From positions 1-64,000 of the forward strand of contig NZ_KB904750.1 of NCBI RefSeq assembly GCF_000380185.1: 64,000 nt of DNA. The letters are read 5' to 3'. Below are positions 26,288 to 34,898 of this stretch, piece after piece; positions within the stretch are counted from its first letter, which is position 1, and each line of letters opens with the position of its first letter. The notes below the pieces were generated by a model. The model saw only the letters and a program-made list of their open reading frames with translations, was not told the DNA's origin and ran no database searches. This DNA is from Thiofilum flexile DSM 14609 (GTDB taxonomy: Bacteria > Pseudomonadota > Gammaproteobacteria > Thiotrichales > Thiotrichaceae). Made by a program: the position numbers and the translations under genes.

Positions 26288-28027
26288 TTATTTGTATACT
26301 GGATATAACGGCATTAAATGTGAGGATGTATTGGTATCCGTTGGCGGATATTTAAACTCTTTCACCGCTTTAGCCAAATTAGCACCCTCCCAATTTTTAT
26401 CGCCCCCTTCTTTGCTATAAAGCGCCTGCTCTAATTCGTTCATAGCGGTTTTGAGGTCTTGGCTTGCAATGGCTCTTAAATTCACCCACTGTGGGCTAGG
26501 TAGTGCTAAGACATCACGCGCCCAAGCGGTTAAGCCTAATTGCGCGGCCTGCTTATCCTGTTGAGCACAGGCTTTCAGTAAATGATTTAAACTCCCCCGC
26601 TGTAAACTGTCTTGTACGGGGTTATGGTTCTGAGACCCTTGTTTTTTACCATGGCGATACGCAATAGCACCCACCACTAATACAATAAATGCTAACAATG
26701 CCGCCCATAGCCATCCTGCCCAGCGCGGATTAACCACAGGCTCTTCTGCCTTAGGTGGAGTCGCTGCTACCGTATTATCATGAGCAGGTTGAGGCGCGGT
26801 ATTAGCCTCTGTCTTTGCCGGTGGATCTGCCACCCAAGGTTCACCCCCGACCTTAAACTGTGTGGCATCTAACTGCGCTAATTCTTGTTGTTGTGTTTCA
26901 GTATTCCACCAATCCAGTGTCATTTCAGGAATATTAAAATCTCCACCGCCTGAAGCAATAAATACCCACTTCTCTTGACGAATACCAATAATACCTTCCT
27001 CTCGCACCTGATCATTTAATAAGGGTTGATCACTATAGGCCTTCATGCCGACTGGAACCGGAATAGTCAGCGCGGGTAATTGTTCTGCCGTCAAACCATC
27101 CGCCATAATAGCAATCGTTAGCGTAACCGGCTCACCCGCTTGCAAAGAATCTAAGGGTTTATCCCATGAAGCATTTAAACTAATATTTTTAGCCGGTAAC
27201 CAATCTTTGCCCGTATAGAGGGGATCCTGTGGGGCAACAGTAATATCAAAGGGTTTGGAAAAACGCCTAACATTTTTCCCGCCTAAACTAAAGGCAAAAT
27301 AACGCCCTAAAGGATCATTATTATTATTAGCATTAGGGTCAGGAATAACACCTTCAAAAATAGTCCGGCCTATAGTCAATGTACCGCTTTGTTGAGCCAT
27401 CAGGGCAAATTTACGTTCAATCACTTCATAACGTTTACTATTACGCACAATAGTATGGGCGGTCGGTGAACCTAGTTGGCGCAATAAACCTTTGCCCTGT
27501 TCAATTTGCGGTAACGTTAAAGAAGCTTGGGTATTATCGAGGCGGGTACTGGCTAATAAGCGTTGAGTTAAAATAACTTGCTGCTGCACTAAAGGAGCCT
27601 TAGGCTCAATATCAAACTCAATTAAAATATCAGCCGGGGCATTTTTATTATTACTTGCGCTAGGGCTTGTACTATCGCTTACGGTTAACCTAATAGGATC
27701 AGTACTTTCATTACCTACCACGATGGCTGGAATAATTAACTGCCCCGCTTTACGTGGATAGAGTGATAGCACCCAACGTGAAGTTTGAGTGACACGACCA
27801 TTAATAGAGCTAGATAACTCTTCTTGACGTTGAGAGCTGATCTCAAAATCTTGATCTAAGACAGATAAATCAGGTGCTACAGTGGTATGATCCGTCGCCG
27901 TAATAGTAAGCTCTATCGCATCACCATAGGCTAACTCCGTTTGGTCGACGCTGCTTTGTACCGCAGCCCAACTATAACCGACAGTACTAAACCAGATTAA
28001 ACCCGCTATCAAAATACGCTTTACCAT
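26288..28027 (-). CDS. batD: BatD-family protein (oxygen tolerance)
   Basis: A 579-residue protein. A signal peptide (ILIAGLIWFSTVGYSWA) is followed by repeated Ig-like beta domains with the BatD N-terminal pattern VDQTELAYGDAIELTI, WVLSLYPRKAGQLIIPAI and the mid-protein DWLPAKNISLNASWDKPLD. A single membrane helix (AGWLWAALLAFIVLVVGAIAY, about residues 440-460) and a cytoplasmic tail close it. BatD works with the von Willebrand-factor proteins BatA and BatB in an envelope complex whose biochemical role is unsettled. It is the last gene of the MoxR/Bat operon and overlaps the BatB/C fusion by 7 bp. Confidence 0.85.
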   Translation of the reverse strand: MVKRILIAGLIWFSTVGYSWAAVQSSVDQTELAYGDAIELTITATDHTTVAPDLSVLDQDFEISSQRQEELSSSINGRVTQTSRWVLSLYPRKAGQLIIPAIVVGNESTDPIRLTVSDSTSPSASNNKNAPADILIEFDIEPKAPLVQQQVILTQRLLASTRLDNTQASLTLPQIEQGKGLLRQLGSPTAHTIVRNSKRYEVIERKFALMAQQSGTLTIGRTIFEGVIPDPNANNNNDPLGRYFAFSLGGKNVRRFSKPFDITVAPQDPLYTGKDWLPAKNISLNASWDKPLDSLQAGEPVTLTIAIMADGLTAEQLPALTIPVPVGMKAYSDQPLLNDQVREEGIIGIRQEKWVFIASGGGDFNIPEMTLDWWNTETQQQELAQLDATQFKVGGEPWVADPPAKTEANTAPQPAHDNTVAATPPKAEEPVVNPRWAGWLWAALLAFIVLVVGAIAYRHGKKQGSQNHNPVQDSLQRGSLNHLLKACAQQDKQAAQLGLTAWARDVLALPSPQWVNLRAIASQDLKTAMNELEQALYSKEGGDKNWEGANLAKAVKEFKYPPTDTNTSSHLMPLYPVYK

Positions 28028-29811
28028 TGTGAACCCTGCTCTTGTGGAGTACGTTGTTGATACTGATATAAAAACTTACGCCGCCATAATTCCGCAGGAT
28101 CATCGGGAATCCGCCGCAACCATTGCTCCGTAGCTTGCTGTTGCTCTCGACTTTGTTCAGACTGCGGCTCACTCTGTTGAGTAGCCTCTTTAGTGGGGGA
28201 CGGCTTTTGTTCTGGTCGCTTAGCTTCTGGCTTTTGTTCAGTAACCTCTGGTTTTTCCTGTTTTGACTCGGCTTGATCTTGAGGCTTAGACCGTTGATCA
28301 TTTTGCTGTTGATCACTTTCTTGCGGTTTGGCGTTTTTATCTTGATCTTTTGAGCCAGATGAAGAACCGGATTGTTGTTGTGAGCTATTGCCCTGCTGCG
28401 GTTGCTGATCTTTTTGTTGATCTTGTTGCTGCTGCTGAGCTTGCTGTTTTTTCAACTCAGCTTCGACCAGTTTACGATTATAAAGGGCGTCTTCATGTTT
28501 AGGATTTTGCGCCAATACTTCATCATAAGCCTTTAATGCTTCAGCGAACTTACCTTGTTTGGCTAAGGTATTAGCATAATTATAGCGTGCCTCTGGTGAA
28601 GTTTGGTTTTTATAATACTGTTCGGCCTTATTCCACTCTTTTCCTTCATAGGCTGCCGCTGCTTTCCAATCAGGTTGCTGAAACTGTTGCTCAGCCTGCT
28701 TAAACTCCTGTTTGTGCATGGCTTGCATAGCCTGCTGATCTGGCGTCTCAAATAAATATTGCAGTTCTAAGGCTAATACTGGCTCAGGATGGGTACTCAT
28801 GACAAATGCAACCGCTAAAACCAACCACCCGCGCCTAAATATGCCCATCATTAAAAAAATAATAGGAATTAATAACCAGTAACCGGCATTCAACCATACG
28901 GTCGCTTGTTGGTTTTGTAATTGTGGGGCTTGATCTTGTACATGTTGCTCCCATAGTGCTTGTAATTGCTTAATCTCGCTATCATTAATAGTCGTTTCTA
29001 AAGCTAAACCACGCCCTGCTTGAGCGACGGCTGTAATGGCTGCTTTATTGACAGGAGCAAGTATGGTCTTACCTTGATCATCTTTGAGAAAGCTCTTATT
29101 AGGAATCGGAATGGGTGCGCCCTTTTCAGTCCCGATAGCCAAAGTAGATACATTAAAACCATCCTGATTGGCTAATTGTGCCGCATAGATAGCATCAGTC
29201 TCATCATCAACTCCATCCGTTATCAGTAAAATATCCCCTTGACGGGCATTGGCTTGCGTCAATAATTGCCGTGCCTCCGTAATCACTGGAGCTAAGCGAC
29301 TGCCCATGGCTGGCATAATATCGGGGGTTAGGTTTTTCACTTGCTCGGCAATAGTTACCGTATCCGTGGTCAGCGGTGTCACTACAAAGGCATCACCCGC
29401 AAATACCACTAAAGCGGTTTGACCGTCTTTACGTTGCGCTAAAATATCTAGTAATTTAAAGCGTGCCTGATTTAGGCGATCAGGTGCCACATCTTTTGCC
29501 CACATGGACATGGATAAATCTAACCCAATCACTAAAGCATGCGGATTATCATATACCGGCACTTCACGCTTTTGCCAACTAGGCCCGGCTAAAGCACACA
29601 CGGTTAACACCCATATTAGCCCTAATATGACTAATTGCCAGCGCTGCGAATCGATCAGTTTACCAGTCAATACAAAGGGAGCGAGTTTGGCATCCACCCA
29701 TTCTTGCCAATGGACTTGTTTAGGGGCATAGAGCAGCCACAATACCAAAGGTAGCGCTAATAAGAGAACTAGCCACCAAGGATACAAAAAATGTAACTGG
29801 GAAAAATCCAC
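28021..29811 (-). CDS. BatB/BatC fusion: membrane VWA domain plus TPR
   Basis: A 596-residue protein. Two N-terminal membrane helices flank a linker. The VWA domain (about 90-280) has an intact metal-ion-dependent adhesion site start, IGLDLSMSMW, and LLITDGVDDETDA. A third helix lies near 315-340. Then come TPR motifs (YNYANTLAKQGKFAEALKAY, LAQNPKHEDALYNRKLVEAE) and a very Gln/Lys/Glu-rich low-complexity tail of ~120 residues. In Bacteroides BatB and BatC are separate; the fused form occurs in many gammaproteobacteria. It lies one base after batA. Confidence 0.85.
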   Translation of the reverse strand: MDFSQLHFLYPWWLVLLLALPLVLWLLYAPKQVHWQEWVDAKLAPFVLTGKLIDSQRWQLVILGLIWVLTVCALAGPSWQKREVPVYDNPHALVIGLDLSMSMWAKDVAPDRLNQARFKLLDILAQRKDGQTALVVFAGDAFVVTPLTTDTVTIAEQVKNLTPDIMPAMGSRLAPVITEARQLLTQANARQGDILLITDGVDDETDAIYAAQLANQDGFNVSTLAIGTEKGAPIPIPNKSFLKDDQGKTILAPVNKAAITAVAQAGRGLALETTINDSEIKQLQALWEQHVQDQAPQLQNQQATVWLNAGYWLLIPIIFLMMGIFRRGWLVLAVAFVMSTHPEPVLALELQYLFETPDQQAMQAMHKQEFKQAEQQFQQPDWKAAAAYEGKEWNKAEQYYKNQTSPEARYNYANTLAKQGKFAEALKAYDEVLAQNPKHEDALYNRKLVEAELKKQQAQQQQQDQQKDQQPQQGNSSQQQSGSSSGSKDQDKNAKPQESDQQQNDQRSKPQDQAESKQEKPEVTEQKPEAKRPEQKPSPTKEATQQSEPQSEQSREQQQATEQWLRRIPDDPAELWRRKFLYQYQQRTPQEQGSQW

Positions 29812-29812
29812 G

Positions 29813-30793
29813 CTATTCCACTCGCCTCCACACTAATAATCCCACCCCTAATACCACTGCCAATGCCAGAGGCCAGGTAAATAACTCGTGTTGCGGACGC
29901 CATTGTTTACCCTCTTGCTCAATCGGCTCTAATCGATCCAGCTCGCTATAAATACGGCTAAACTCGGTTGTATCGCGAGCGCGAAAATATTGCCCACTTG
30001 TTTTACTCGCAATGAGTTTTAATAATCCCTCATCTAAATCAGCAGAAGGATTATTAAAAGAAAATCCAAAGGCACTATTTACCATATTCGCATCGGAGCC
30101 AATCCCAACCGTATAGATTTTTAATCCAGCTTTAGCTGCCATATCGGCGGCCTCTTTCGGATCTACTGAACCAGCGGTATTAGCCCCATCGGTCATTAAA
30201 ATCAAAACCCGATTTTTTTCAGGATTATCCTTAAGGCGTTTGAGTGCTAAACCTATGGCATCACCAATCGCAGTACGTTCACCCGCCAAGCCAATAAAGG
30301 ACTCGCGCATCAGGCGACTCACGGTAGCGGCATCAAAGGTTAAAGGCACTTGCAAATAAGCTTGATCGGCAAACACAATGAGTCCCAAACGATCCCCTTG
30401 GCGTTTGCGAATAAAATCACCGGCAACATATTGTGTCGCGGTCAAACGATCTACCATACGCCCATTTAGCTCAAAATCCGTTTCCCGCATACTGCCAGAT
30501 AGATCAACGGCTAACATTAGGTCACGCCCGCTAAAAGGTAGAGCCACAGGCTCACCAATCCACACCGGACGAGCCACGGCAACCACTAAAGCACCCCAGA
30601 TAATACTGGCTAATAATAATTTTAAGCGGCTCTGCCACGTGCTTTGCTCCACCCATTCGCCTAACTCAAACTCATCCACATTAGGGACTTTTAAGGCTAG
30701 GGTATTATCCGCACTGGCTTTAGGCGAGAGCCAGTACACTAAAATCGGCAGCGGCAATAGAGCAAAAGCCCACCACCATAGAAATTCATACAT
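29813..30793 (-). CDS. batA: BatA: membrane VWA-domain protein
   Basis: A 326-residue protein. It has two N-terminal helices (WWWAFALLPLPILVYWL; LLLASIIWGALVVAVARP), a VWA domain with a full MIDAS (LAVDLSGSMRETDF, later VLILMTDGANTAG) and a C-terminal helix (WPLALAVVLGVGLLVW). BatA and BatB are thought to form a periplasm-facing complex with the MoxR ATPase acting from the cytoplasm. It is one base from each neighbour in the operon, a sign of strict co-translation. Confidence 0.88.
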   Translation of the reverse strand: MYEFLWWWAFALLPLPILVYWLSPKASADNTLALKVPNVDEFELGEWVEQSTWQSRLKLLLASIIWGALVVAVARPVWIGEPVALPFSGRDLMLAVDLSGSMRETDFELNGRMVDRLTATQYVAGDFIRKRQGDRLGLIVFADQAYLQVPLTFDAATVSRLMRESFIGLAGERTAIGDAIGLALKRLKDNPEKNRVLILMTDGANTAGSVDPKEAADMAAKAGLKIYTVGIGSDANMVNSAFGFSFNNPSADLDEGLLKLIASKTSGQYFRARDTTEFSRIYSELDRLEPIEQEGKQWRPQHELFTWPLALAVVLGVGLLVWRRVE

Positions 30794-30794
30794 A

Positions 30795-31286
30795 CTAAGA
30801 ACCTATCAACTGCGGTTTGAGCTGAGCATTAATCCATGTTCGTACTTGTTGTATTAATTGGGTACTATTCACATCCTCAATCGGACGATAAGGCATTTCG
30901 CTTAAAGCATGGGCTAAATCGGCACTCATCACCGGATTGCCGGCCTGTTGTAAAAACTCGGCCCAAGCGGCCCCTGTTAAACCCGCTGTTTGGGAGCGCC
31001 CATATTGTTGCATTGCGACTCGACGTAACAAACTGGAAACCGCTTGTACTAATTGACGCTTATCATTGTGATAATGCTGCTCAATAAGCTTCAATTCTTT
31101 GAGTGCTTGTTGAATAGCCAAACGCCGCCGATTAGTGCGATATTTATGATACTCAACCAGCAGCATACCAAGTGCAATCGCTCCTAAAATCAATAACAGC
31201 CACCAGCCGATGGCAGGAGGCCACCAGCCAATGGGGTCTGGGAAATGAATAGGGCGTAAAGGAAGTTCAGTCGTGCTAGGTGTCAT
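30795..31286 (-). CDS. DUF4381 membrane protein of the Bat operon
   Basis: A 163-residue protein. The N-terminal LPLRPIHFPDPIGWWPPAIG leads into one membrane helix (WWLLLILGAIALGMLLVEYH), then a cytoplasmic helical domain with LVQAVSSLLRRVAMQQYGR, LTGAAWAEFLQQAG and MPYRPIEDVNS. This is the DUF4381 pattern, always found between DUF58 and BatA genes. Its function is unknown. It overlaps the DUF58 gene by 4 bp and precedes batA by one base. Confidence 0.82.
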   Translation of the reverse strand: MTPSTTELPLRPIHFPDPIGWWPPAIGWWLLLILGAIALGMLLVEYHKYRTNRRRLAIQQALKELKLIEQHYHNDKRQLVQAVSSLLRRVAMQQYGRSQTAGLTGAAWAEFLQQAGNPVMSADLAHALSEMPYRPIEDVNSTQLIQQVRTWINAQLKPQLIGS

Positions 31287-32203
31287 GCAATACTCCGCGC
31301 TAATAAACGCAAGCGCTCGGTCGTATTCATATCTGTACTAATAGTCAAAAAGCCCATCCGATAGCGCCTAGCATATTGTTTTAATTGGTTTAGCTGTAAA
31401 CTAGAACGCTCGGCATAACACTCCCGAAAGCGTTGTTGTAACGATATCCATAAACTATACTGCCCATCGGTTAGGCGCAGTTTACCATTCAGATGATCGG
31501 GCATTTTTGCTTCAAAGGGGTCTTGAATATGAATTAAGCTGACCTCGCAGTGCTGCGATATTAAGGCTAATTGGCGCAAAGCAGCCGGGGTGGTTTGTTT
31601 AAAATCACTAATCAATATCACTTGAGCGCCCGCCGTCGCCACCCGCCGCAAGCGCCCCCAGCTTTCATCTAATAATGATAAGGCGGCTTGCGTATTAGGT
31701 TGCTGTAATTGTGTGGTATCTGCAATATGCCGTAATAAATGCAAGGCAGCGCCATAAGCATGGCTGGGTTTGAATTCCGCACAGTGATGTGTTGTTTGAA
31801 TAAAGCCGCCAATCCGATCACCCGCTTCTAAGGTTTTCCACACTAGCAAAGCCGCTACTTCTGAGGCTAAGACACTTTTAAAGCAGTTTCGGGTGGCAAA
31901 ATACATGGCTGGGCGCATATCTAGCCACAGCATCACGGGGCGCTCGCGCTCCTCTTGGAATACTTTGGTGTGTACCTTGCCACTACGCGCCGTCACACGC
32001 CAATCAATCGTCCGAATATCATCACCTGCTTGATAAGGACGGGATTCGGCAAAATCCATGCCCCGCCCTTTAAAAACGGTACGATATCCACCAGACGTGT
32101 TAGCCTCTGCGTGTTTTTTGGCACGCTGCAAGGCTGCAACTTGAGCTTTTAAACGAATTAGGGCGTTTAAAGAGCTATAAACAATACCCTCACCGGCTTG
32201 CAT
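31283..32203 (-). CDS. DUF58 domain protein of the MoxR/Bat operon
   Basis: A 306-residue protein. RGMDFAESRPYQAGDDIRTI followed by DWRVTAR is the DUF58 signature (near residues 46-75). ERPVMLWLDMRPAMYFA and VILISDFKQTTPAALRQLAL show that the domain is a VWA-like fold with a degenerate MIDAS. DUF58 proteins always accompany MoxR ATPases and are proposed to be their partner or scaffold. There is no membrane segment. It lies directly after moxR and overlaps DUF4381. Confidence 0.86.
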   Translation of the reverse strand: MQAGEGIVYSSLNALIRLKAQVAALQRAKKHAEANTSGGYRTVFKGRGMDFAESRPYQAGDDIRTIDWRVTARSGKVHTKVFQEERERPVMLWLDMRPAMYFATRNCFKSVLASEVAALLVWKTLEAGDRIGGFIQTTHHCAEFKPSHAYGAALHLLRHIADTTQLQQPNTQAALSLLDESWGRLRRVATAGAQVILISDFKQTTPAALRQLALISQHCEVSLIHIQDPFEAKMPDHLNGKLRLTDGQYSLWISLQQRFRECYAERSSLQLNQLKQYARRYRMGFLTISTDMNTTERLRLLARSIA

Positions 32204-33175
32204 CTAAGGTACTGCCACCACATTAAGTAATTCGGTGACTAACCCTTGACGCGTCATACCGTCTGCTTCAGCTTCAAAAGTCATAATAATCCGGTGGCGC
32301 AATACATCATGTGCAATCGCCTGCACGTCCTCTGGGCTAACAAAGTCCCGTCCATTAAGCCAGGCATGCGCCCGAGAGCAGCGATCTAAGGCTAAAGTCG
32401 CCCGTGGACTCGCACCAAACGCAATACTTCCCTTTAATAAACCGCCATAAGGGCCGGGCTTACGGGTCGCCATCACCAATTGCACCATATATTGCTCTAC
32501 ATTCTGCGCCATATAGAGGCTTAATATTTGTTGGCGTGCAGCAAAGATATCGTTTTGACTGACCAACACTTGCTTGGTTGTCACATCATGACGCACTTGT
32601 TGTAATGCTTCTTGGCGGGCAAGCTGGAGGATTTTATATTCATCCTCTACATTCGGGTAATCCACCACTACATGCATTAAAAAGCGGTCTAATTGCGCCT
32701 CTGGTAGTTGATACGTCCCTTCTTGCTCAATCGGGTTTTGGGTTGCCATTACTAAAAATGGCTCTGGTAAACGCCAAGTGGTGCCTGCAACAGTAATCTG
32801 GCGCTCAGCCATGGCTTCTAACAGAGCAGATTGCACCTTAGCGGGTGCGCGATTGATTTCATCCGCCAGAATCAGATTATGAAACAAAGGTCCCTTTTGA
32901 AATTTAAAGCTACTATCGCTAGGATAGAACACTTCGGTCCCTGTAATGTCGGCAGGTAGTAAGTCGGGGGTAAATTGTACACGATGAAAGTCGCCCTCAA
33001 TCGCTTGACCGAGCACTTGAATCGCGCGGGTTTTAGCAAGCCCTGGTGCACCCTCTACCAATAAGTGACCATCCGCTAATAACGCAATAAGCAGGCGATT
33101 AATAAGCGTGTGCTGACCGATGATTTTACTGCCAAGGTAATGGGCCAAATTGTCAAAATTTTGTTTTTGATTCAT
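32204..33175 (-). CDS. MoxR-family AAA+ ATPase
   Basis: A 323-residue ATPase. Its Walker A is non-standard but typical for MoxR (LLVEGAPGLAKTRAIQVL). The Walker B is NLILADEINRAPAKVQSALL, followed by EAMAERQITV, sensor 1 VMATQNPIEQEGTYQLPEAQ and the LDRFLM arginine-finger segment. The C-terminal lid includes GASPRATLAL. MoxR ATPases act as chaperones in metal insertion or complex assembly, here with DUF58 and the Bat proteins. It heads the six-gene operon, and the 187-bp gap shared with bolA must hold its promoter. Confidence 0.9.
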   Translation of the reverse strand: MNQKQNFDNLAHYLGSKIIGQHTLINRLLIALLADGHLLVEGAPGLAKTRAIQVLGQAIEGDFHRVQFTPDLLPADITGTEVFYPSDSSFKFQKGPLFHNLILADEINRAPAKVQSALLEAMAERQITVAGTTWRLPEPFLVMATQNPIEQEGTYQLPEAQLDRFLMHVVVDYPNVEDEYKILQLARQEALQQVRHDVTTKQVLVSQNDIFAARQQILSLYMAQNVEQYMVQLVMATRKPGPYGGLLKGSIAFGASPRATLALDRCSRAHAWLNGRDFVSPEDVQAIAHDVLRHRIIMTFEAEADGMTRQGLVTELLNVVAVP

Positions 33176-33362
33176 GCCTAAAAAGCCATTTTAACGTGTA
33201 TGATGGTTTCTATCGCGCCCCTAAGGGCGAATTGGAAAGGAGTTATGCCTCTCCCAACTCAGTATATCTCCCTATCTCCCTGAAGGAAGAGGTTTCAACC
33301 TAAGAGAAATTTGATGAAATATACGCACTATTTGTTGATATGCAAGCTTTCAGAGGTTCATT

Positions 33363-33677
33363 ATGCACATCCAAACTCAGATTGAGGCAACCTTACAAGC
33401 GACTTTCGCCCCCGACTTTTTGCAGGTTGAAAATGAAAGTCACCTGCATAATGTCCCTCAAGGCTCGGAATCACATTTTAAAGTTACCTTAGTCAGTGAG
33501 CGATTTACAGGCAAGACGTTAGTCTCTCGACACCGACTTGTCAATCAAGCCTTAAGTATAGAGCTTTCACAAATTCATGCCTTAGCGCTGCATACCCTGA
33601 CACCAGAGGAGTATTTTGCCCGCGCGGGCAAGGTGGCGGATTCGCCATTATGTATGGGAGGTGCTAAACATGGGTGA
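33363..33677 (+). CDS. bolA: BolA-family protein
   Basis: A 104-residue protein. The BolA pattern is clear: LQVENESHLHNVPQGSESHF (the conserved His and HN.P.GSE.HF motif), then KVTLVSERFTGKTLVSRHRL with the RHR motif, and IHALALHTLTPEEY at the C-terminal strand and helix. BolA proteins bind monothiol glutaredoxins and iron-sulfur clusters and in E. coli influence morphology. The longer form and HALALHT ending match BolA rather than IbaG. The next small gene overlaps it by 8 bp. Confidence 0.88.
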   Translation: MHIQTQIEATLQATFAPDFLQVENESHLHNVPQGSESHFKVTLVSERFTGKTLVSRHRLVNQALSIELSQIHALALHTLTPEEYFARAGKVADSPLCMGGAKHG

Positions 33678-33858
33678 AGTACTGCCTTTTCGCCGCAAAG
33701 GCATTGATGCCGCTCAAGGTGAGGGGCTAATGCTCTGCCAAAGTAAATTCCATAAATGGGAAATTGTGCAAGAAAAACAATTTGATGTACGCTTGGGCAA
33801 ATTAATTACTTTATACAAATGTAAACGTTGCGGCGTCACGAAAACTGAGGCTCGTTAA
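33670..33858 (+). CDS. Small zinc-ribbon-like protein, function unknown
   Basis: A 62-residue protein beginning MGEVLPFRRKG. It has a cysteine in LMLCQSKFHKWEI and a C-terminal CKRCG pair (YKCKRCGVTKTEAR), so a small metal site is plausible. The ATG at 33670 overlaps the bolA stop by 8 bp; an in-frame start 54 bases upstream would lie inside bolA and is less likely. Similar HKWE...Y.C.RCG.T proteins exist in other proteobacteria as unnamed genes. A strong terminator follows at once, so bolA and this gene form a two-gene unit. Confidence 0.65.
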   Translation: MGEVLPFRRKGIDAAQGEGLMLCQSKFHKWEIVQEKQFDVRLGKLITLYKCKRCGVTKTEAR

Positions 33859-33862
33859 AATA

Positions 33863-33897
33863 AAAGCCCCAAAGTTTGATACTTTGGGGCTTTTATT
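33863..33897 (+). terminator. Intrinsic terminator of the bolA unit
   Basis: AAAAGCCCCAAAGT and ACTTTGGGGCTTTT form a 14-bp perfect stem around a 5-base TTGAT loop, flanked by A and T runs on both sides. It can act in both directions: it ends the bolA unit and also the minus-strand LGFP gene, whose stop is at 33915. Confidence 0.9.
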
Positions 33898-33914
33898 TTA
33901 GCTAAGATTTGCTT

Positions 33915-34406
33915 TTAGTGGGCTAATAAAATATTAGAATTATGTGAATAAGAACAATGACACCATCTTTTAGTATCCGCACAATATGAGATGCGACCGC
34001 ATTGAAAATCCATCATATAGGTTTTGCCATCTGGGGCTTCATACTCATCCGATATTGGATAACCTAATAGACTCTTTTCTCCGCCTAAAGAAAGCCATTT
34101 TTCCAAAATAACCCCATGTACCCCATGAGCACCGGTATATCTAGTCCAATAGATACGCCCGCCCTGAAACTGCACAAAGGCTCCCTCGCCATCCGAGCAT
34201 TGGATAGTGGTTTCTATCGTTTCTATGGGTTCTCCTAATAAGCCTGCCTCACCATCTAGGCCACACCATTTGGTATATACTTCTTGGTGAATTATTGAGA
34301 AATCCACCGTCGTTTTCTCATTTGCAGAGAAAATGGTGTTGATCTCATCACTAAAACCTTTAAAAAACTCTAGCTTTGAATTATTAAAAACTTGATCGTA
34401 AAACAT
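33915..34406 (-). CDS. LGFP-repeat protein
   Basis: A 163-residue protein with two LGFP-type repeats: KWCGLDGEAGLLGEPIE with GAFVQFQGGRIYW (about residues 48-88) and KWLSLGGEKSLLGYPIS with YMMDFQCGRISYC. LGFP repeats occur in secreted wall- or glycan-associated proteins, mostly of actinobacteria. Here there is no visible signal peptide, and the N-terminal ~40 residues are not recognised. The C-terminus is rich in Cys and His (CHCSYSHNSN). It is isolated, faces a 490-bp AT-rich upstream gap, and could be recently acquired. A good ribosome site (GGGGGGAGGAG-like) precedes the ATG. Confidence 0.6.
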   Translation of the reverse strand: MFYDQVFNNSKLEFFKGFSDEINTIFSANEKTTVDFSIIHQEVYTKWCGLDGEAGLLGEPIETIETTIQCSDGEGAFVQFQGGRIYWTRYTGAHGVHGVILEKWLSLGGEKSLLGYPISDEYEAPDGKTYMMDFQCGRISYCADTKRWCHCSYSHNSNILLAH

Positions 34407-34898
34407 AATATCTCCTCCCCCCTATTGAAAAATAACAACAAGACCTTATTATTATAGAAATAAATAATAGCTATCTAGAGTTTAAAAATATATTTAACAC
34501 AAGCATCAAAGGGTCTACAGTATCTCAGGATTTATCTTATTATTGAGTGTAACTGTATGACTATGTATGTAAAAAATTAGAAGCTAAAACCGTAATACTT
34601 AAAGCGAATATTCATGCACCATTCAGTTAATATTACGTTCATGATTATAATAGCTATATTTTTAGTAATTTTCAATGATTTTTAATTAATCCCCATCACG
34701 CAATTAAAATTATCTTTATTAATAGCTAAAAATTAATCACTTTTTGTTTCCATCGTTAATTAAATTTCATTATTAATATAAATAGTTAACTTGTTGATTT
34801 TGCTATATTACAATAAGAAATTAGGCTTATATGCTACAAAGCGGCATTTCTGCCGCTAAACTGTCTCCAGAAACATGAAATTACTGTCTGTCAGATAT
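34407..34898. other. AT-rich intergenic region (492 bp)
   Basis: No open frame or RNA gene is recognisable. The left end holds the ribosome site and presumably the promoter of the LGFP gene (minus strand). The right end holds a GCGGCA-TTTC-TGCCGC hairpin near the 3' end of the deacetylase gene. The rest is low-complexity A/T-rich sequence that could be promoter DNA or a protein-binding AT tract. Confidence 0.5.
34841..34856 (-). terminator. Short GC-rich hairpin after the deacetylase gene
   Basis: A GCGGCA stem pairs with TGCCGC across a 4-base loop, followed in the minus direction by CTTTG. It lies 43 bases beyond the stop of the minus-strand deacetylase gene. The weak T tract makes terminator function plausible, not certain. 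Confidence 0.5.
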
